Assembly (NCBI GenBank): GCA_963791595.1
Contig: CAWBTF010000001.1
Span: 1 to 64,000, forward strand
Length of the DNA: 64,000 nt
Reading direction: 5' to 3'
DNA from: JAEMQF01 sp963791595
GTDB lineage: Bacteria; Pseudomonadota; Gammaproteobacteria; Burkholderiales; Burkholderiaceae_C
The position numbers and the translations under genes were made by a program. The notes under the pieces were generated by a model. It did not search any database, was not told where the DNA came from, and saw nothing but the letters and a program-made list of their open reading frames with translations. Each line of letters begins with the position of its first letter. The stretch's first letter is position 1. Positions 40,152 to 49,114 of this stretch are shown here, piece by piece.

Positions 40152-42965
40152 ATGCGCCATCACCCGATTCTCTGCGCCACTTTCGCTGCGCTCGCGCTGT
40201 GCAGCGCAGCCGCCGCGGCCGACGAAGACCGGCACGGACACGCACTCAGGCTCGCCGGCCTGACGGCCGCCGCCGAGATCACGCGCGACGAGCACGGCAT
40301 CGCCCACATCCGCGCCGAAAACGACCACGACCTGTACTTCCTGCAGGGCTACGTGCACGCGCAGGACCGCCTGTTCCAGATGGACGTCAACCGGCGCCGC
40401 GCCAGCGGCACGCTGGCCGAGCTGCTGGGGCCAACGGCGCTGCCCGGCGACGTGGAGCTGCGCACCATCGGCATCCGGCGTGCGGCGGTGCGGTCGCTGG
40501 CGGTCGTTTCGTTCGAAGCGCGCAGCGCGCTCGAAGCCTACGCGCTCGGTGTCAACGCCTATGTCGCGGCCGCGCGGTCGCTGCCGCCGGAATACGCGGC
40601 GCTCGAGATCGCCCAGTTCCAGCCCTGGACGGCGCTGGACAGCATGGCGGTGATCAAGTCGATCACGTTCGGCCTCTCGTTCGGCCTCGAAGACATCAAT
40701 AACACGATTGCGCTGCAGACCTACTCGGCGGTGTTCGGCGCCGGAACCGGCCCCACGCTGTTCAGCCAGGACTTGTGGCGCGCGCAGCCGTTCTATGCGG
40801 CGTCCACCGTGCCCGATGCGTCCGAGGCGGCTGCCGGCGGCCCGACGGGCCACGGCGCCTGGCACGACGCGGCGCACCCTGGCGCCGCCGAACTCGCCGA
40901 CAAGTACGCGCGGCGCATCCGCGACTTGCCGTTCTTCAAGGACCGCATGGACCGGGACAAGCGCCCGGGCTCGAACCAATGGGCGGTGTCGGGGCGCCAC
41001 ACCGTGAACGGCCGGCCGCTGGTGGCGAATGACCCGCACCTCGCGCTGGACCAGCCGTCGACCTTCTATCCGATCCACCTCGCCAGCGACGCCCAGGACG
41101 TGATGGGTAACAGCTTCGCCGGCGCACCGTTCATCGCGGTGGGCCAGACGCGGCGCATCGCCTGGGGCGCCACCGTGAGCCCGCTCGACGTGACCGATGT
41201 CTACCAGGAGCAGGTGGTTCCCGATGCGAATTCGCCGAGCGGCCTGAGCACGCTCTACCGCGGCACGCTGGAGCCGGTGATTCCGATCCCCGAGACGTAT
41301 CGTGTGAACCGCATCGGCGACGGCGTTCCCGACAACCTGGCTCCGGTGCCGCCGGGTGGCCAAATCCCGGCGGCGACGCTGATCGTGCCGCGCCGCAACC
41401 ACGGGCCGATCGTGCAGATCGACATGGGCAGCGGCGCGGCGCTCAGCGTCCAGTACACCGGGTTTTCCGGGACGCGCGAGGCCGACGCGCTGCGCAGCTT
41501 CAACCGCGCACGCAACCTCGACGACTTCAAGCGCGCCCTGCAGTGGTTCGACTCGGGAACGCAGAACTGGGCTTACGCCGACGTGCAGGGCAACATCGCC
41601 TACTTTGCGATGTCGGAGGTGCCGCTGCGCGAAGACCTGCAAAGCGGTAGCGTTGTCGGGCTGCCGCCCTGGTTCATCCGCAACGGCGGCGGCGGCAACG
41701 AATGGCTGCCGCTCGTGAACCCGCAGCCCGGCCAGGCGATTCCTTTCGAAATCCTGCCGGCGGCGGAAATGCCGCAGCTCGTGAATCCGCCGGCGGGCTG
41801 GTTCGTCAACGCGAACAACGACCCCGCGGGAACGGTACGCGACAACAACCCGCTGAACCAGCTGCGCCCGGGCGGCGGCCTGTACTACCTGAACGCAGGC
41901 TACGACTTCGGCCTGCGCGCCGGGCGCATCACCGAACTGTTGAAGGGCAAGATCGTCGACGGGCCGGTGTCGTTCAGGGACATGCAGGCGATCCAGGCCG
42001 ACGTGGTGCTGCCCGACGCCCAGTACTTCGTGCCGTTCATCCGGCAAGCCTTCGCTCGCGCCGCAGCGCCATCGGCGCACCCGGCACTCGCCGCGCTGGC
42101 CGGCACCGCGGCGATGCGCGAAGCGGGCTCGCGCCTGGCGGCGTGGAATTTCCGGGCGCCCACCGGCATCGCCGAAGGCTACGACGCGCGCGACCGCGAC
42201 GGCGCGCTCGGATCGCCCCGGTCGCGCGAAATCGCCGACAGCGTCGCCGCGACGCTCTACAGCGTGTGGCGCGGCCAGTTCATCGCCAACACGATCGACG
42301 CCACGCTCAGCGGCGTGCCGCTGCCACCGGGCGTGAGCCTGCCCAAGCCCGGCTCACAGTTGACGCTGACGGCGCTGCAAGGTCTGCTCGAACGTGCGGT
42401 ACCGGGAGTCGGAGCGTCGGGTGTCAACTTCTTCAACGTGCCCGGCGTCGCCTCGGCCGAAGACCGGCGCGACATCCTGGTGCTGAAGAGCCTGGCCGAC
42501 GCGCTGGCGCGGCTCGCCGGTCCTCAATTCGCGGCCGCGTTCGCCGGCTCGACGAACCAGAGCGACTACCGCTGGGGCAAGCTGCACCGCATCGTCTTCA
42601 ATCACCCGTTGGGCGGCGGATTCAACGTGCCTGCGGCGAACCCGCTGGGCGACGCGCTGCCGGGTTTCCCGACCGACGGCGGCTTCGGCAGCGTGGACGT
42701 GGCGAACCACGACCCGCGCGCCGATGGTGCCAACGAGTTCATGTTCCGCAACGGCCCGGTGAACCGCTTCGTCGCCGAAGCGGGCCATCACGGCGTGCGC
42801 GCCGAATCGGCGTGGCCGGGCGGCACGAGCGGCGTTCCTGGAAATCAGTTCTACACGAACCTGCTGCCCGGCTACCTGACGAACGACACGGTGCCGCTGC
42901 TGATCCGCAACGACGACCTGCGCGAGGCGAGGGTTTCGGTGCGACGGTTCGTGCCGGCCCGGTAA
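40152..42965 (+). CDS. Penicillin acylase family protein (Ntn hydrolase)
   Basis: A 937-residue precursor of the penicillin G acylase/acyl-homoserine-lactone acylase family, exported to the periplasm and self-cleaved into two chains. The signal peptide covers residues 1-23 (LCATFAALALCSAAAAADE). The alpha-chain part has GIAHIRAENDHDLYFLQGYV and QDRLFQMDVNRRRASG. The autoproteolysis site is GSNQWAVSG, with Ser274 as the new N-terminal nucleophile, followed by VNGRPLVANDPHLAL. It is longer than typical PGA (about 850), with an insert in the beta chain. ATG at 40152 has GGAGG seven bases upstream. The acyl substrate, possibly acyl-homoserine lactones or amides, is not predictable. Confidence 0.9.
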   Translation: MRHHPILCATFAALALCSAAAAADEDRHGHALRLAGLTAAAEITRDEHGIAHIRAENDHDLYFLQGYVHAQDRLFQMDVNRRRASGTLAELLGPTALPGDVELRTIGIRRAAVRSLAVVSFEARSALEAYALGVNAYVAAARSLPPEYAALEIAQFQPWTALDSMAVIKSITFGLSFGLEDINNTIALQTYSAVFGAGTGPTLFSQDLWRAQPFYAASTVPDASEAAAGGPTGHGAWHDAAHPGAAELADKYARRIRDLPFFKDRMDRDKRPGSNQWAVSGRHTVNGRPLVANDPHLALDQPSTFYPIHLASDAQDVMGNSFAGAPFIAVGQTRRIAWGATVSPLDVTDVYQEQVVPDANSPSGLSTLYRGTLEPVIPIPETYRVNRIGDGVPDNLAPVPPGGQIPAATLIVPRRNHGPIVQIDMGSGAALSVQYTGFSGTREADALRSFNRARNLDDFKRALQWFDSGTQNWAYADVQGNIAYFAMSEVPLREDLQSGSVVGLPPWFIRNGGGGNEWLPLVNPQPGQAIPFEILPAAEMPQLVNPPAGWFVNANNDPAGTVRDNNPLNQLRPGGGLYYLNAGYDFGLRAGRITELLKGKIVDGPVSFRDMQAIQADVVLPDAQYFVPFIRQAFARAAAPSAHPALAALAGTAAMREAGSRLAAWNFRAPTGIAEGYDARDRDGALGSPRSREIADSVAATLYSVWRGQFIANTIDATLSGVPLPPGVSLPKPGSQLTLTALQGLLERAVPGVGASGVNFFNVPGVASAEDRRDILVLKSLADALARLAGPQFAAAFAGSTNQSDYRWGKLHRIVFNHPLGGGFNVPAANPLGDALPGFPTDGGFGSVDVANHDPRADGANEFMFRNGPVNRFVAEAGHHGVRAESAWPGGTSGVPGNQFYTNLLPGYLTNDTVPLLIRNDDLREARVSVRRFVPAR

Positions 42966-43001
42966 GAAGGCGCGCGTTGCGGGCCATGCCGCAATGCGCC
43001 G

Positions 43002-43016
43002 CCCAGGCTCCTAGGC
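43002..43016. repeat. 15-bp repeat CCCAGGCTCCTAGGC, copy 2
   Basis: Identical to 28551-28565 and placed in the same context, the short gap between the 3' ends of converging genes (penicillin acylase and the HAF-type protein). Confidence 0.35.
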
Positions 43017-43038
43017 TCCGCCTAGCCGGTCCGATGAC

Positions 43039-44568
43039 TCAGCGCAGTGTCGTCGCGGTCACCACGTTGCTTGCCACCGAAAGCCCCTTGGCATTGCCGG
43101 AACGCACGCGCCAGCGGTACATGGTGCGGCGTGCCAGCGTGGCGTCGCTGAAGTGGGCGGTGTCGCTGGGCAGTGTCGCGATCGCGACGAAGCCGGTGCA
43201 GCGGCTGCCCTTGCAGCGCTCCACAACCAGCCGAGTGGCGTTGCGCGCGGTGTTGGTCCAGGTCAGCACCGCCGAGGTGGCGGTTAGCTTCGATGTGGCC
43301 AGACTGGCCGGTGCAGAGGGCACGGTGGCATACGGGTCGGCCGGCACGGTTACCGGCGTCAGCAGCACATAGCCGCTGCCGGAAGCCGAGGTGCCGCGCG
43401 CCACGATCTGGCCGCCGGCGTTGATCGCCAACGCGTCCTGCAGTACCCAGCCAGCGGTGTTGTTGGCCAGCAGGGTGTTCAGGTCGACCATGGGCCAGGT
43501 CGTCGCCAAATTACCCAGCATGGCACGGGCGGCCGCGTAGGTGTAAGGCTGGCCGGCAGTCGCAGGGCCGCTGGCGCTGCCCACCACCTCGCCGCGGTTG
43601 TTCACCGCGTTCAGCCGACTCAGGCTGGAGGCCGGGCCGACGTCGAACCAGACCTGCGCCGCCGTGTTCCAAACTGCGGCGCGCACGATCGGCATGCCCT
43701 GAGGGTAGGTGGTATCGGGCAGGGTGCGGGCGCCGGTGTCGTAGTCGCCCACCGCATAGCCCAGGTCGTTGATGGCATTGGCACGGCTGAAGTTGCCGGG
43801 CATGCTGCCGTGAAGGTCAATGAGCGCCCCGGTGGGCAGGGCGGCCGTGGCGTGGAAGCCGCCGCCGGTGCCGCCGCAACTGGCCGCGGGCACCGCTGCG
43901 CCCACGCCCACGCCGCTGGCGTTGATGCCGGTCGGACGCATCACGTTGCCGATTGGCCCCAGTGGCTGCCAACCCGCGACGCTGGCGCCGTTGCCGATCC
44001 AGCCCTGGTAGTTGCCGCACAGTGGCACCTGCGCGTCCAGCCCGTCGGAATGTTCCAGCGCGATCTGACCGGCGCTGTTGAAGCCGCGTGCCCGCAGACC
44101 GCTGACTTGCGTTGCCAACAGCGCCGGCGTGGCCAGCGTGGTCAGTGAGCCATCCACCTGGCGGATCACCACGTTGCGCACCCACGAGCCGCTGGCGTCC
44201 AGAGTGGTGGAGCCGCCGGCCAGCTGGCCCTTGGCGTTGATCGCGTCGAACTGCGCGCCAACGCCGAAGCCGCCGCCCAGTGCGGTCAGTGTGCCGGTGC
44301 GGGTGTCGTACAACACCGACGCGTCACTTTGGGTGCACAGGCCACTGCAGGGCACGAAGCCGCGGCCGAGGATCAGCCCGCTGTCGTTGAATGCGGTGAC
44401 GCTGCTGATGCTTGGCAGCGAGGTCACGGTGTAGACGGGATAGCTCTGCGCCCGGGCCGGGCCGGCGATCAGAGTCGACAGCAGGGCTGCGACCGACAGT
44501 ACCACCGTGGCCAACGTGCGCGGATGACGGTCTGCGGGCGGGGTTGTGTTCAAAAGGACGGTGTACAA
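43039..44568 (-). CDS. Secreted HAF-repeat-like protein with C-terminal fibronectin type III domain
   Basis: Predicted secreted protein of 509 residues. The TTG start at 44568 is chosen because GGGAG lies eight bases upstream and the signal peptide follows (LATVVLSVAALLSTLIAGPARAQ core, cleaved after ARA). The body has repeated motifs of the kind A-(I/F)-N-x-x-G-x-x-x-G (FNDSGLILGRG, INAKGQLAGGS, FNSAGQIALEH, INDLGYAVGDY, VNNRGEVVGSA, INAGGQIVARG), typical of HAF/extracellular-repeat propellers. The last 90 residues, from PSAPASLATSKLTATSAVLT, form a FnIII domain. It has slightly softer codon bias and no partner gene. Function is unknown, perhaps surface binding. Confidence 0.75.
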   Translation of the reverse strand: MYTVLLNTTPPADRHPRTLATVVLSVAALLSTLIAGPARAQSYPVYTVTSLPSISSVTAFNDSGLILGRGFVPCSGLCTQSDASVLYDTRTGTLTALGGGFGVGAQFDAINAKGQLAGGSTTLDASGSWVRNVVIRQVDGSLTTLATPALLATQVSGLRARGFNSAGQIALEHSDGLDAQVPLCGNYQGWIGNGASVAGWQPLGPIGNVMRPTGINASGVGVGAAVPAASCGGTGGGFHATAALPTGALIDLHGSMPGNFSRANAINDLGYAVGDYDTGARTLPDTTYPQGMPIVRAAVWNTAAQVWFDVGPASSLSRLNAVNNRGEVVGSASGPATAGQPYTYAAARAMLGNLATTWPMVDLNTLLANNTAGWVLQDALAINAGGQIVARGTSASGSGYVLLTPVTVPADPYATVPSAPASLATSKLTATSAVLTWTNTARNATRLVVERCKGSRCTGFVAIATLPSDTAHFSDATLARRTMYRWRVRSGNAKGLSVASNVVTATTLR

Positions 44569-44752
44569 GGTCGCTTCTCCCAGTGGTTCGGCTTGTTGGC
44601 GATGTTCGGCGCGCACAGGCAACCGACCCCATGCTACGGAGCATGCGCCCGGTGGCCTGATACATGCTTGCCGCAAATCAAAGTGCAAAGTGCAACCTGC
44701 TGCTTCGATGGCGCACTGAGCGCTCCCCACCGCGGCAAACCTGCCGTGCGCA

Positions 44753-46224
44753 TCAGATGATCGTCTCTTGCGGGCCCGAGTAGCGGACCAGGGGCTCGGC
44801 CAGGATCATCAGGCTGACGATGGTGTAGACCACCATCAGCAGCGTCATCGGCAGCAGCGCCCGAAAAACCTGTGCGCGGGTTGCGAGCAGGCGCTCGGCC
44901 GTCACATGGGCCAGGACCACCGAGATGGCGTGGCCGGTAACGATGGCGCTCAGTGCAAGGTACCAGGCCGTCTTGGTGCCGATGATCGCGATATCGATCT
45001 GCGCATCGCGTGTGCCGAACAGATTCCAGCCGATGCCCAGCGGGTCCGACACCAGGAACTGCAGGCTTTGGCCCTGCACCAGCAGGTAGGTGAAGGTGTG
45101 TGCGAAGTGGTAGCCGACGGCAATCGGAATCAGTGTGGGCGCGAACGCACGGGCGCACGCCGTTGTCGGCAGGGCTCCACCCGCAGCCACCTTGGCCAGG
45201 GCACAGGCGCCCAGATAAAGGCCAAGAAGCAGCAGCCAGGTCCCCAGCAGCCCCAGCGTATGCAGGGCGACCCACCCCGCGTCGCCGAGCTTCGGGTCGA
45301 GCGCGTGAACGATGTCTTCCAAGGCGGCCCAGTGCTTGCTGCCCTGCAGCGCGTCGAACAGCACGATCGCGAGCATCGCCATCACGATCGCCACTTCCGC
45401 GGTCGACGAGCGTTTGCCGTTGCGCCACAACAGGCCTGCAGCGTGCGGGCGCAGTACCAGGCCATCAGGGGAGACGCTCGCCAGCGGCGCAAAGCGCGAG
45501 AACAGTTCGAACACGCGGTGGAACGGATCGGCATGCTCCAGCCAGGCGTCGGGCCCGAAGCGGGCCATGCCGGCCCAGGTGAGCGCCGAGTAGACCAGCA
45601 CCAACGTCGCCAACACGACAGGCGTCGCCCGGTACGGAAACACCAACTCCACCCAGCCGAACACGAGCAGCAGCGCGAGCGCCGGCCACTCCTGAAAACG
45701 CCGCGGCCACGGCGCCACGGGCCTGGGTTGCTGCGCGCAGCACAGGTCGTACAGCGTTCGCCATGGGTTGACGACGGGCCAGACGTTGCCCACCAGCATC
45801 GCGAGATAGGAAAACCCGACCCACCACACGATCCACACGAGCGTCGGAGCGATGTTGCGGTTCGGGTCGTTGGTGCCGAAGAAACCCGCAACGAGCACGA
45901 GAACGAGTCCTGCGACGCCCAGCAACTGCGAGCGTCGACGTCACGGCGGACGATTGCATCCACCGGCCCAGCCGCGTGCCTTGGAGTGGCCAGCCCGGCG
46001 CCGGCATCGCGTTCGACGCTGCCGCGCGCAAACGCCGCCAGCACGACGAAGGTCAAGGTCACCGTCAATGCGCCGCCGACGATGAACAGCCACACCGGCA
46101 CCGGAAGTTCATACCGTGCGCCGAAGGCGTGGGCGAGTGCGTGGCCGCTGCCGGCCATGCCAGCCAGCGCCAGCGATGCCGGGCGCAGCGCGCGCCGCGC
46201 CGCCGCGCCGGACATCAGCCTCAC
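44753..46224 (-). pseudogene. Polytopic membrane protein (database 'fenitrothion hydrolase'-like), frameshifted
   Basis: Integral-membrane protein of about 490 residues belonging to a family often labelled fenitrothion hydrolase; the label rests on little biochemistry. The N-terminal part (ALAHAFGARYELPVPVWLFI, then a membrane helix) starts at the GTG at 46224, overlapping the upstream gene. The main part, from about LLGVAGLVLVLVAGFFG with NIAPTLVWIVWWVGFSYLA, reads in another frame from about 45925 to the stop. One missing base near 45930 explains the switch. About ten hydrophobic segments are present, with conserved His in GYHFAHTFTYLLVQG that may bind metal. It follows the cupredoxin-like and HD genes in one minus-strand operon. 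Confidence 0.65.
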
Positions 46225-46607
46225 TTCGGATGCACCTCGAGCCGCAGCAGCACGCTGCGCCCATGGGCATGCGTCGACGATCCGCCGCGCGCTTCGCCCT
46301 CATGCGCGTGCACCGGGAAGCGTCCGCTGGCGAAGGCTTTGAACTCCATCACCGTGGTCTGGCCCGGCCGAACCGTGAGCGAGATGTCGTAGCCCTCGAG
46401 GTGAACCGTCGTCACCCGGTCGGCCGACCATTCGATGCGCACCACCGACTCCTGCTGTGCCTCGAGCACGCGCTGCGCACGCGGCACGGCGCCATCCTTG
46501 ATGGCGACGACATACGGCGCTGCCACGGCAGGCTGCGCGAGCGCCAGCAGGGCGCTCAGTGCCGCCGTGGCAAGCGCGCGCCGCAGCCCGAGCGTCGAGC
46601 CGGTCAC
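46221..46607 (-). CDS. Small secreted cupredoxin-like protein
   Basis: A 128-residue exported protein with an N-terminal signal peptide (ATAALSALLALAQPAVAAP) and a single beta-sandwich domain resembling cupredoxins: IKDGAVPRAQRVLEAQQESVVRIEW, then TVHLEGYDISLTVRPGQTT and GRFPVHAHE. Possible copper ligands are His in TVHLEGY and VHAHEGEA, but the usual Cys ligand is missing, so metal binding is uncertain. The GTG start at 46607 is tentative. The stop overlaps the GTG start of the membrane protein gene by four bases, coupling the two. Confidence 0.65.
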   Translation of the reverse strand: MTGSTLGLRRALATAALSALLALAQPAVAAPYVVAIKDGAVPRAQRVLEAQQESVVRIEWSADRVTTVHLEGYDISLTVRPGQTTVMEFKAFASGRFPVHAHEGEARGGSSTHAHGRSVLLRLEVHPK

Positions 46608-46638
46608 GACGGCAATGGGTGGGTTCCCGCTCTTGGTT

Positions 46639-47694
46639 TCAGCGGGACGGCACTTCCAGCGCCGCGGAATCCTTCAGCACCGCAAGGATCGCCTTCTTCG
46701 GCACCGACGCGTCGTAACCGGCGGCCTGGTACATGCTGTACAGCTTGAAGTCGGACAAGCGTGTCAGGACGAAATTGGCGAGCTTGTTGGCCTGCGGCGA
46801 CTTCGGGTCGATGCCCAGATCCTTGGCCACATCGCGCGCCCAGTTGTGGGCAAACTGCCCGGCGATGTAGTGCGAGTACGACCACGATCCGTCCGAGTAG
46901 ACGATCATCCACCACTCGCTCATGCGCTTGGCCGGGTCGACTTTCGGTGCCGGCACGCCGGCGAGCTTGGCGGCCTCGGCGAGCGCCGCGTTCAAGCCCT
47001 CCTTGCCATCGGCCTTGTCGACCTCCCAGAACGGATCGAAGTGGGAAGCCGCGGTGGCGATCACCAGGTCCATCGGCGCGCCTCGCTTCATCAGTTCGGC
47101 GTAGACGATGGCGCCGTGCCCGCCCATCCACTTCCACTTGGCGATGCCCTGCTCGCCGCCCCAGTAGGCCGGGAACCAATCGGGCCGCTTGATGGTGGCG
47201 GTGGCCGGGTCCCACAGGTACCAGACCTTGGCCCAGTCGTGCAGCACGAGCGCGGCAATGATGATGTCGCGATTGACGCCCTCGACGTCATGCACCTTGC
47301 CGACCGTATTCGCCCAACCGAAAGAGACTTCGATGTTCTCGAGTGCATGCACCGCCAGACCGCCGGGATAGAAATGGTGCCCCGGTCCGCCGGCCGCCGG
47401 CGAGAAGCGAAAGGCGTCCTTGTCCGCCGACACGTTGAAGATCGTCGAGCGCGGGTTGGTCACCATGTCGACCACCAGCGCGCGGATCTTGGCATCCTTG
47501 ATCGAATTGACGTGCGCCATCATCTGGTCGTAGCGGCTGCGGATCCACTTGCTTGTGTCCGCCATGCGCTCGGGCGTCATCGCGTAGATTTCGTCAAGCC
47601 GTTTTGCCGAGACCTCGGAGGTCTGCGCCGAAACGTTCGTGCCGGCCAGCAACCAAGCAGCGGCCAGTGCGGGGATCAGGTTCCTGATGTGCAT
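46639..47694 (-). CDS. Secreted HD-domain metal-dependent hydrolase
   Basis: A 351-residue protein of the HD phosphohydrolase superfamily, unusual in having a signal peptide (LIPALAAAWLLAGTNVSAQT), which implies a periplasmic location. Metal ligands fit the HD pattern: HHFYPGGLAVHALEN supplies the first His, VLHDWAKVW supplies the H-D pair, GGHGAIVYAELM a further His and AASHFDPFW another. ATG at 47694 has GAGGAG five bases upstream. It is the first gene of a minus-strand operon with the cupredoxin-like and membrane proteins. The substrate of a periplasmic HD enzyme (nucleotide or other phosphoester) is not known. Confidence 0.78.
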   Translation of the reverse strand: MHIRNLIPALAAAWLLAGTNVSAQTSEVSAKRLDEIYAMTPERMADTSKWIRSRYDQMMAHVNSIKDAKIRALVVDMVTNPRSTIFNVSADKDAFRFSPAAGGPGHHFYPGGLAVHALENIEVSFGWANTVGKVHDVEGVNRDIIIAALVLHDWAKVWYLWDPATATIKRPDWFPAYWGGEQGIAKWKWMGGHGAIVYAELMKRGAPMDLVIATAASHFDPFWEVDKADGKEGLNAALAEAAKLAGVPAPKVDPAKRMSEWWMIVYSDGSWSYSHYIAGQFAHNWARDVAKDLGIDPKSPQANKLANFVLTRLSDFKLYSMYQAAGYDASVPKKAILAVLKDSAALEVPSR

Positions 47695-47903
47695 GTGCTC
47701 CTCACTTCCAGACAGAAGTTCTTGTTCGGCATGCGGCATCCTGTGGTTCCGCAGCATGCAAATTCAGTCTAGCAGCGGGTGCCGTCCCGCGGCTGTACTC
47801 CAAAACCCGATGAACGCTTCATCGGTCCCGGTCCAGACATCGGCACGCTGTTGCATGCTGCTGCACGCTCGCTCCGGGCTGCAAGCCAGTTGATACCATC
47901 CTT

Positions 47904-47943
47904 GCCAAGTCGGCCGGGCCGGCGCGCCGATCTCATGACCACC
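47904..47943. repeat. 40-bp imperfect direct repeat, left copy
   Basis: Matches 49469-49509 with four or so differences, including one single-base gap. Both end with TCTCATGACCACC; in the right copy that is the start of arsC, and here the ATG leads only into a short unrecognised frame. The two copies bracket the toxin-antitoxin and tfoX-like genes. Confidence 0.6.
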
Positions 47944-48260
47944 GTTGTTCGGCAACTGGGGCTACCGGAGCCGGCTCTGGGACGCATACCAGTGAAGGTT
48001 CACCTGAACGAGGAAGAGGCGTAGGGATCGGGCGCGCAGCGATGGCGAAGTACATCAGAACGGAAGATCGTGTGCCGCAGCAGGGCACGGCCAGGTCAAC
48101 TTGCGCGAACGCATCCAGGGCGTCGGCGGGCGGCTCGTGATCCGCGATCGGCCGGGCGGCGGCGTCAGTGTCGAAGGATCAGGTGAGGGTTGCCTGATCC
48201 TGTACGTGCCACCCACTAATAGTGCGGTGGCGGTGCACGCGCCGGGGCAAATCACCAGGC

Positions 48261-48277
48261 TACGGTAAAATGCCGTA
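48261..48277. promoter_or_regulatory. Operator-like inverted repeat TACGGTAAAATGCCGTA with -10-like core
   Basis: TACGG and CCGTA arms flank TAAAATG, in which TAAAAT can serve as a -10 box. It lies 21 bp ahead of the antitoxin ATG, where the antitoxin of a DUF1778-GNAT pair would autoregulate its operon. Confidence 0.5.
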
Positions 48278-48298
48278 CCCAGGAATCCGGAGTCGACC

Positions 48299-48571
48299 AT
48301 GTCCGTTGCCGCACGCTTCGATCTCAAGATGGATGCCGACGAGAAGGCCGTCGTCGCCAAGGCCGCCGCTTTGATGGGCACCACGATGGCGGGGTTCGTT
48401 CGTGCCGCGGCGAAGGAGAAGGCACAGACGCTGCTCGAGCGCGAAACCAGGCTCACGCTCTCGGCGCGCGATTTCAGCGACTTCACACGCGCACTCGATT
48501 CGGCCTTTTCTCCGAACCCCGCTCTCAAGCAAGCGCTGACCCAGGCCCGCCGCAAGGTGCGACGTGCTTGA
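48299..48571 (+). CDS. DUF1778 (TacA-like) antitoxin
   Basis: A 90-residue ribbon-helix-helix antitoxin. The N-terminal DNA-binding part is SVAARFDLKMDADEKAVVAKAAALMGTTMAGFV (core AARFDLKMDADEKAVV), and the C-terminal tail that wraps the toxin follows (LTLSARDFSDFTRAL). It neutralises the downstream GNAT toxin and probably represses its own promoter through the inverted repeat just upstream. The coding region overlaps the toxin gene by eight bases. ATG start with GGAG seven bases upstream. Confidence 0.88.
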   Translation: MSVAARFDLKMDADEKAVVAKAAALMGTTMAGFVRAAAKEKAQTLLERETRLTLSARDFSDFTRALDSAFSPNPALKQALTQARRKVRRA

Positions 48572-49049
48572 AGAGAAGCCGCTGGATCCGTCGATCCACG
48601 ATCGGCTCGGATTCAGCTGTGGCGTTTCGGCGCTGAATGAGTACCTCCAAAGATTCGCTGAACAGCATCGCAAGAAAGGCATCAGCGCGGCGTACGTGCT
48701 CGTCGATTCGTCCGCACCTTCCGAGATCCTGGGGTACTGCACGCTGAGCGCGGCGGAACTCGCCGTCGAGCGGTTGGAGGATGAAGAGCGAAAGCGGCTA
48801 CCGCGCTATCCGATCCCCTGCTTTCGGATGGGCCGACTGGCGTGTCGAACGGATCAACAGGGCCGGGGCATCGGCAAGCTGCTCATCGGCTGCGCTGTCG
48901 ATCGCTGCCTGAAGGCACGTGAGCAAATCGCTGCCTACGCGCTCATCGTGGACGTCAAGGATGGCGTGGCCAAGCGTTTTTACGAACACTTCGGTTTCCG
49001 GCCTCTGCGCGATGCTCCTCTGACGCTCTACTTGCCGCTGGGTCGGTAG
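48564..49049 (+). CDS. GNAT acetyltransferase toxin (TacT-like)
   Basis: A 161-residue GNAT-fold toxin. Relatives acetylate the amino group of aminoacyl-tRNA and stop translation. The acetyl-CoA P-loop is QQGRGIGKLLI (Q/R-x-x-G-x-G), preceded by PCFRMGRLACRTD and followed by YALIVDVKDGVAKRFYEHFGF, with the conserved Tyr near residue 143. FSCGVSALNEYLQRFAEQ near the start is typical of the TacT/AtaT group. The GTG start overlaps the antitoxin gene by eight bases, as usual for this module. Confidence 0.88.
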   Translation: MLEEKPLDPSIHDRLGFSCGVSALNEYLQRFAEQHRKKGISAAYVLVDSSAPSEILGYCTLSAAELAVERLEDEERKRLPRYPIPCFRMGRLACRTDQQGRGIGKLLIGCAVDRCLKAREQIAAYALIVDVKDGVAKRFYEHFGFRPLRDAPLTLYLPLGR

Positions 49050-49114
49050 AGTGAAGTGCGCCCCCTTGAGTAGCGCCCACTCGAGTTCCAGGTCTGATTC
49101 AGCGAGTATTGAGG

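Larger units (their letters stand above)
47695..48298. other. Intergenic region, 604 bp, with one end of a direct repeat and a TA promoter
   Basis: Divergent gap between the HD-domain gene and the toxin-antitoxin pair. It contains the first copy of a 40-bp imperfect direct repeat (47904-47943) and the palindromic operator-like site at 48261-48277. Several short frames occur, but none has family resemblance. GC is uneven, suggesting a patchwork of insertions. Confidence 0.5.

Noticed and set aside
47779..48024. Short plus-strand frame ending in VKVHLNEEEA, containing the left direct repeat
   Set aside because: The ATGACCACC within it copies the arsC start, but the following residues do not match ArsC or any other family.
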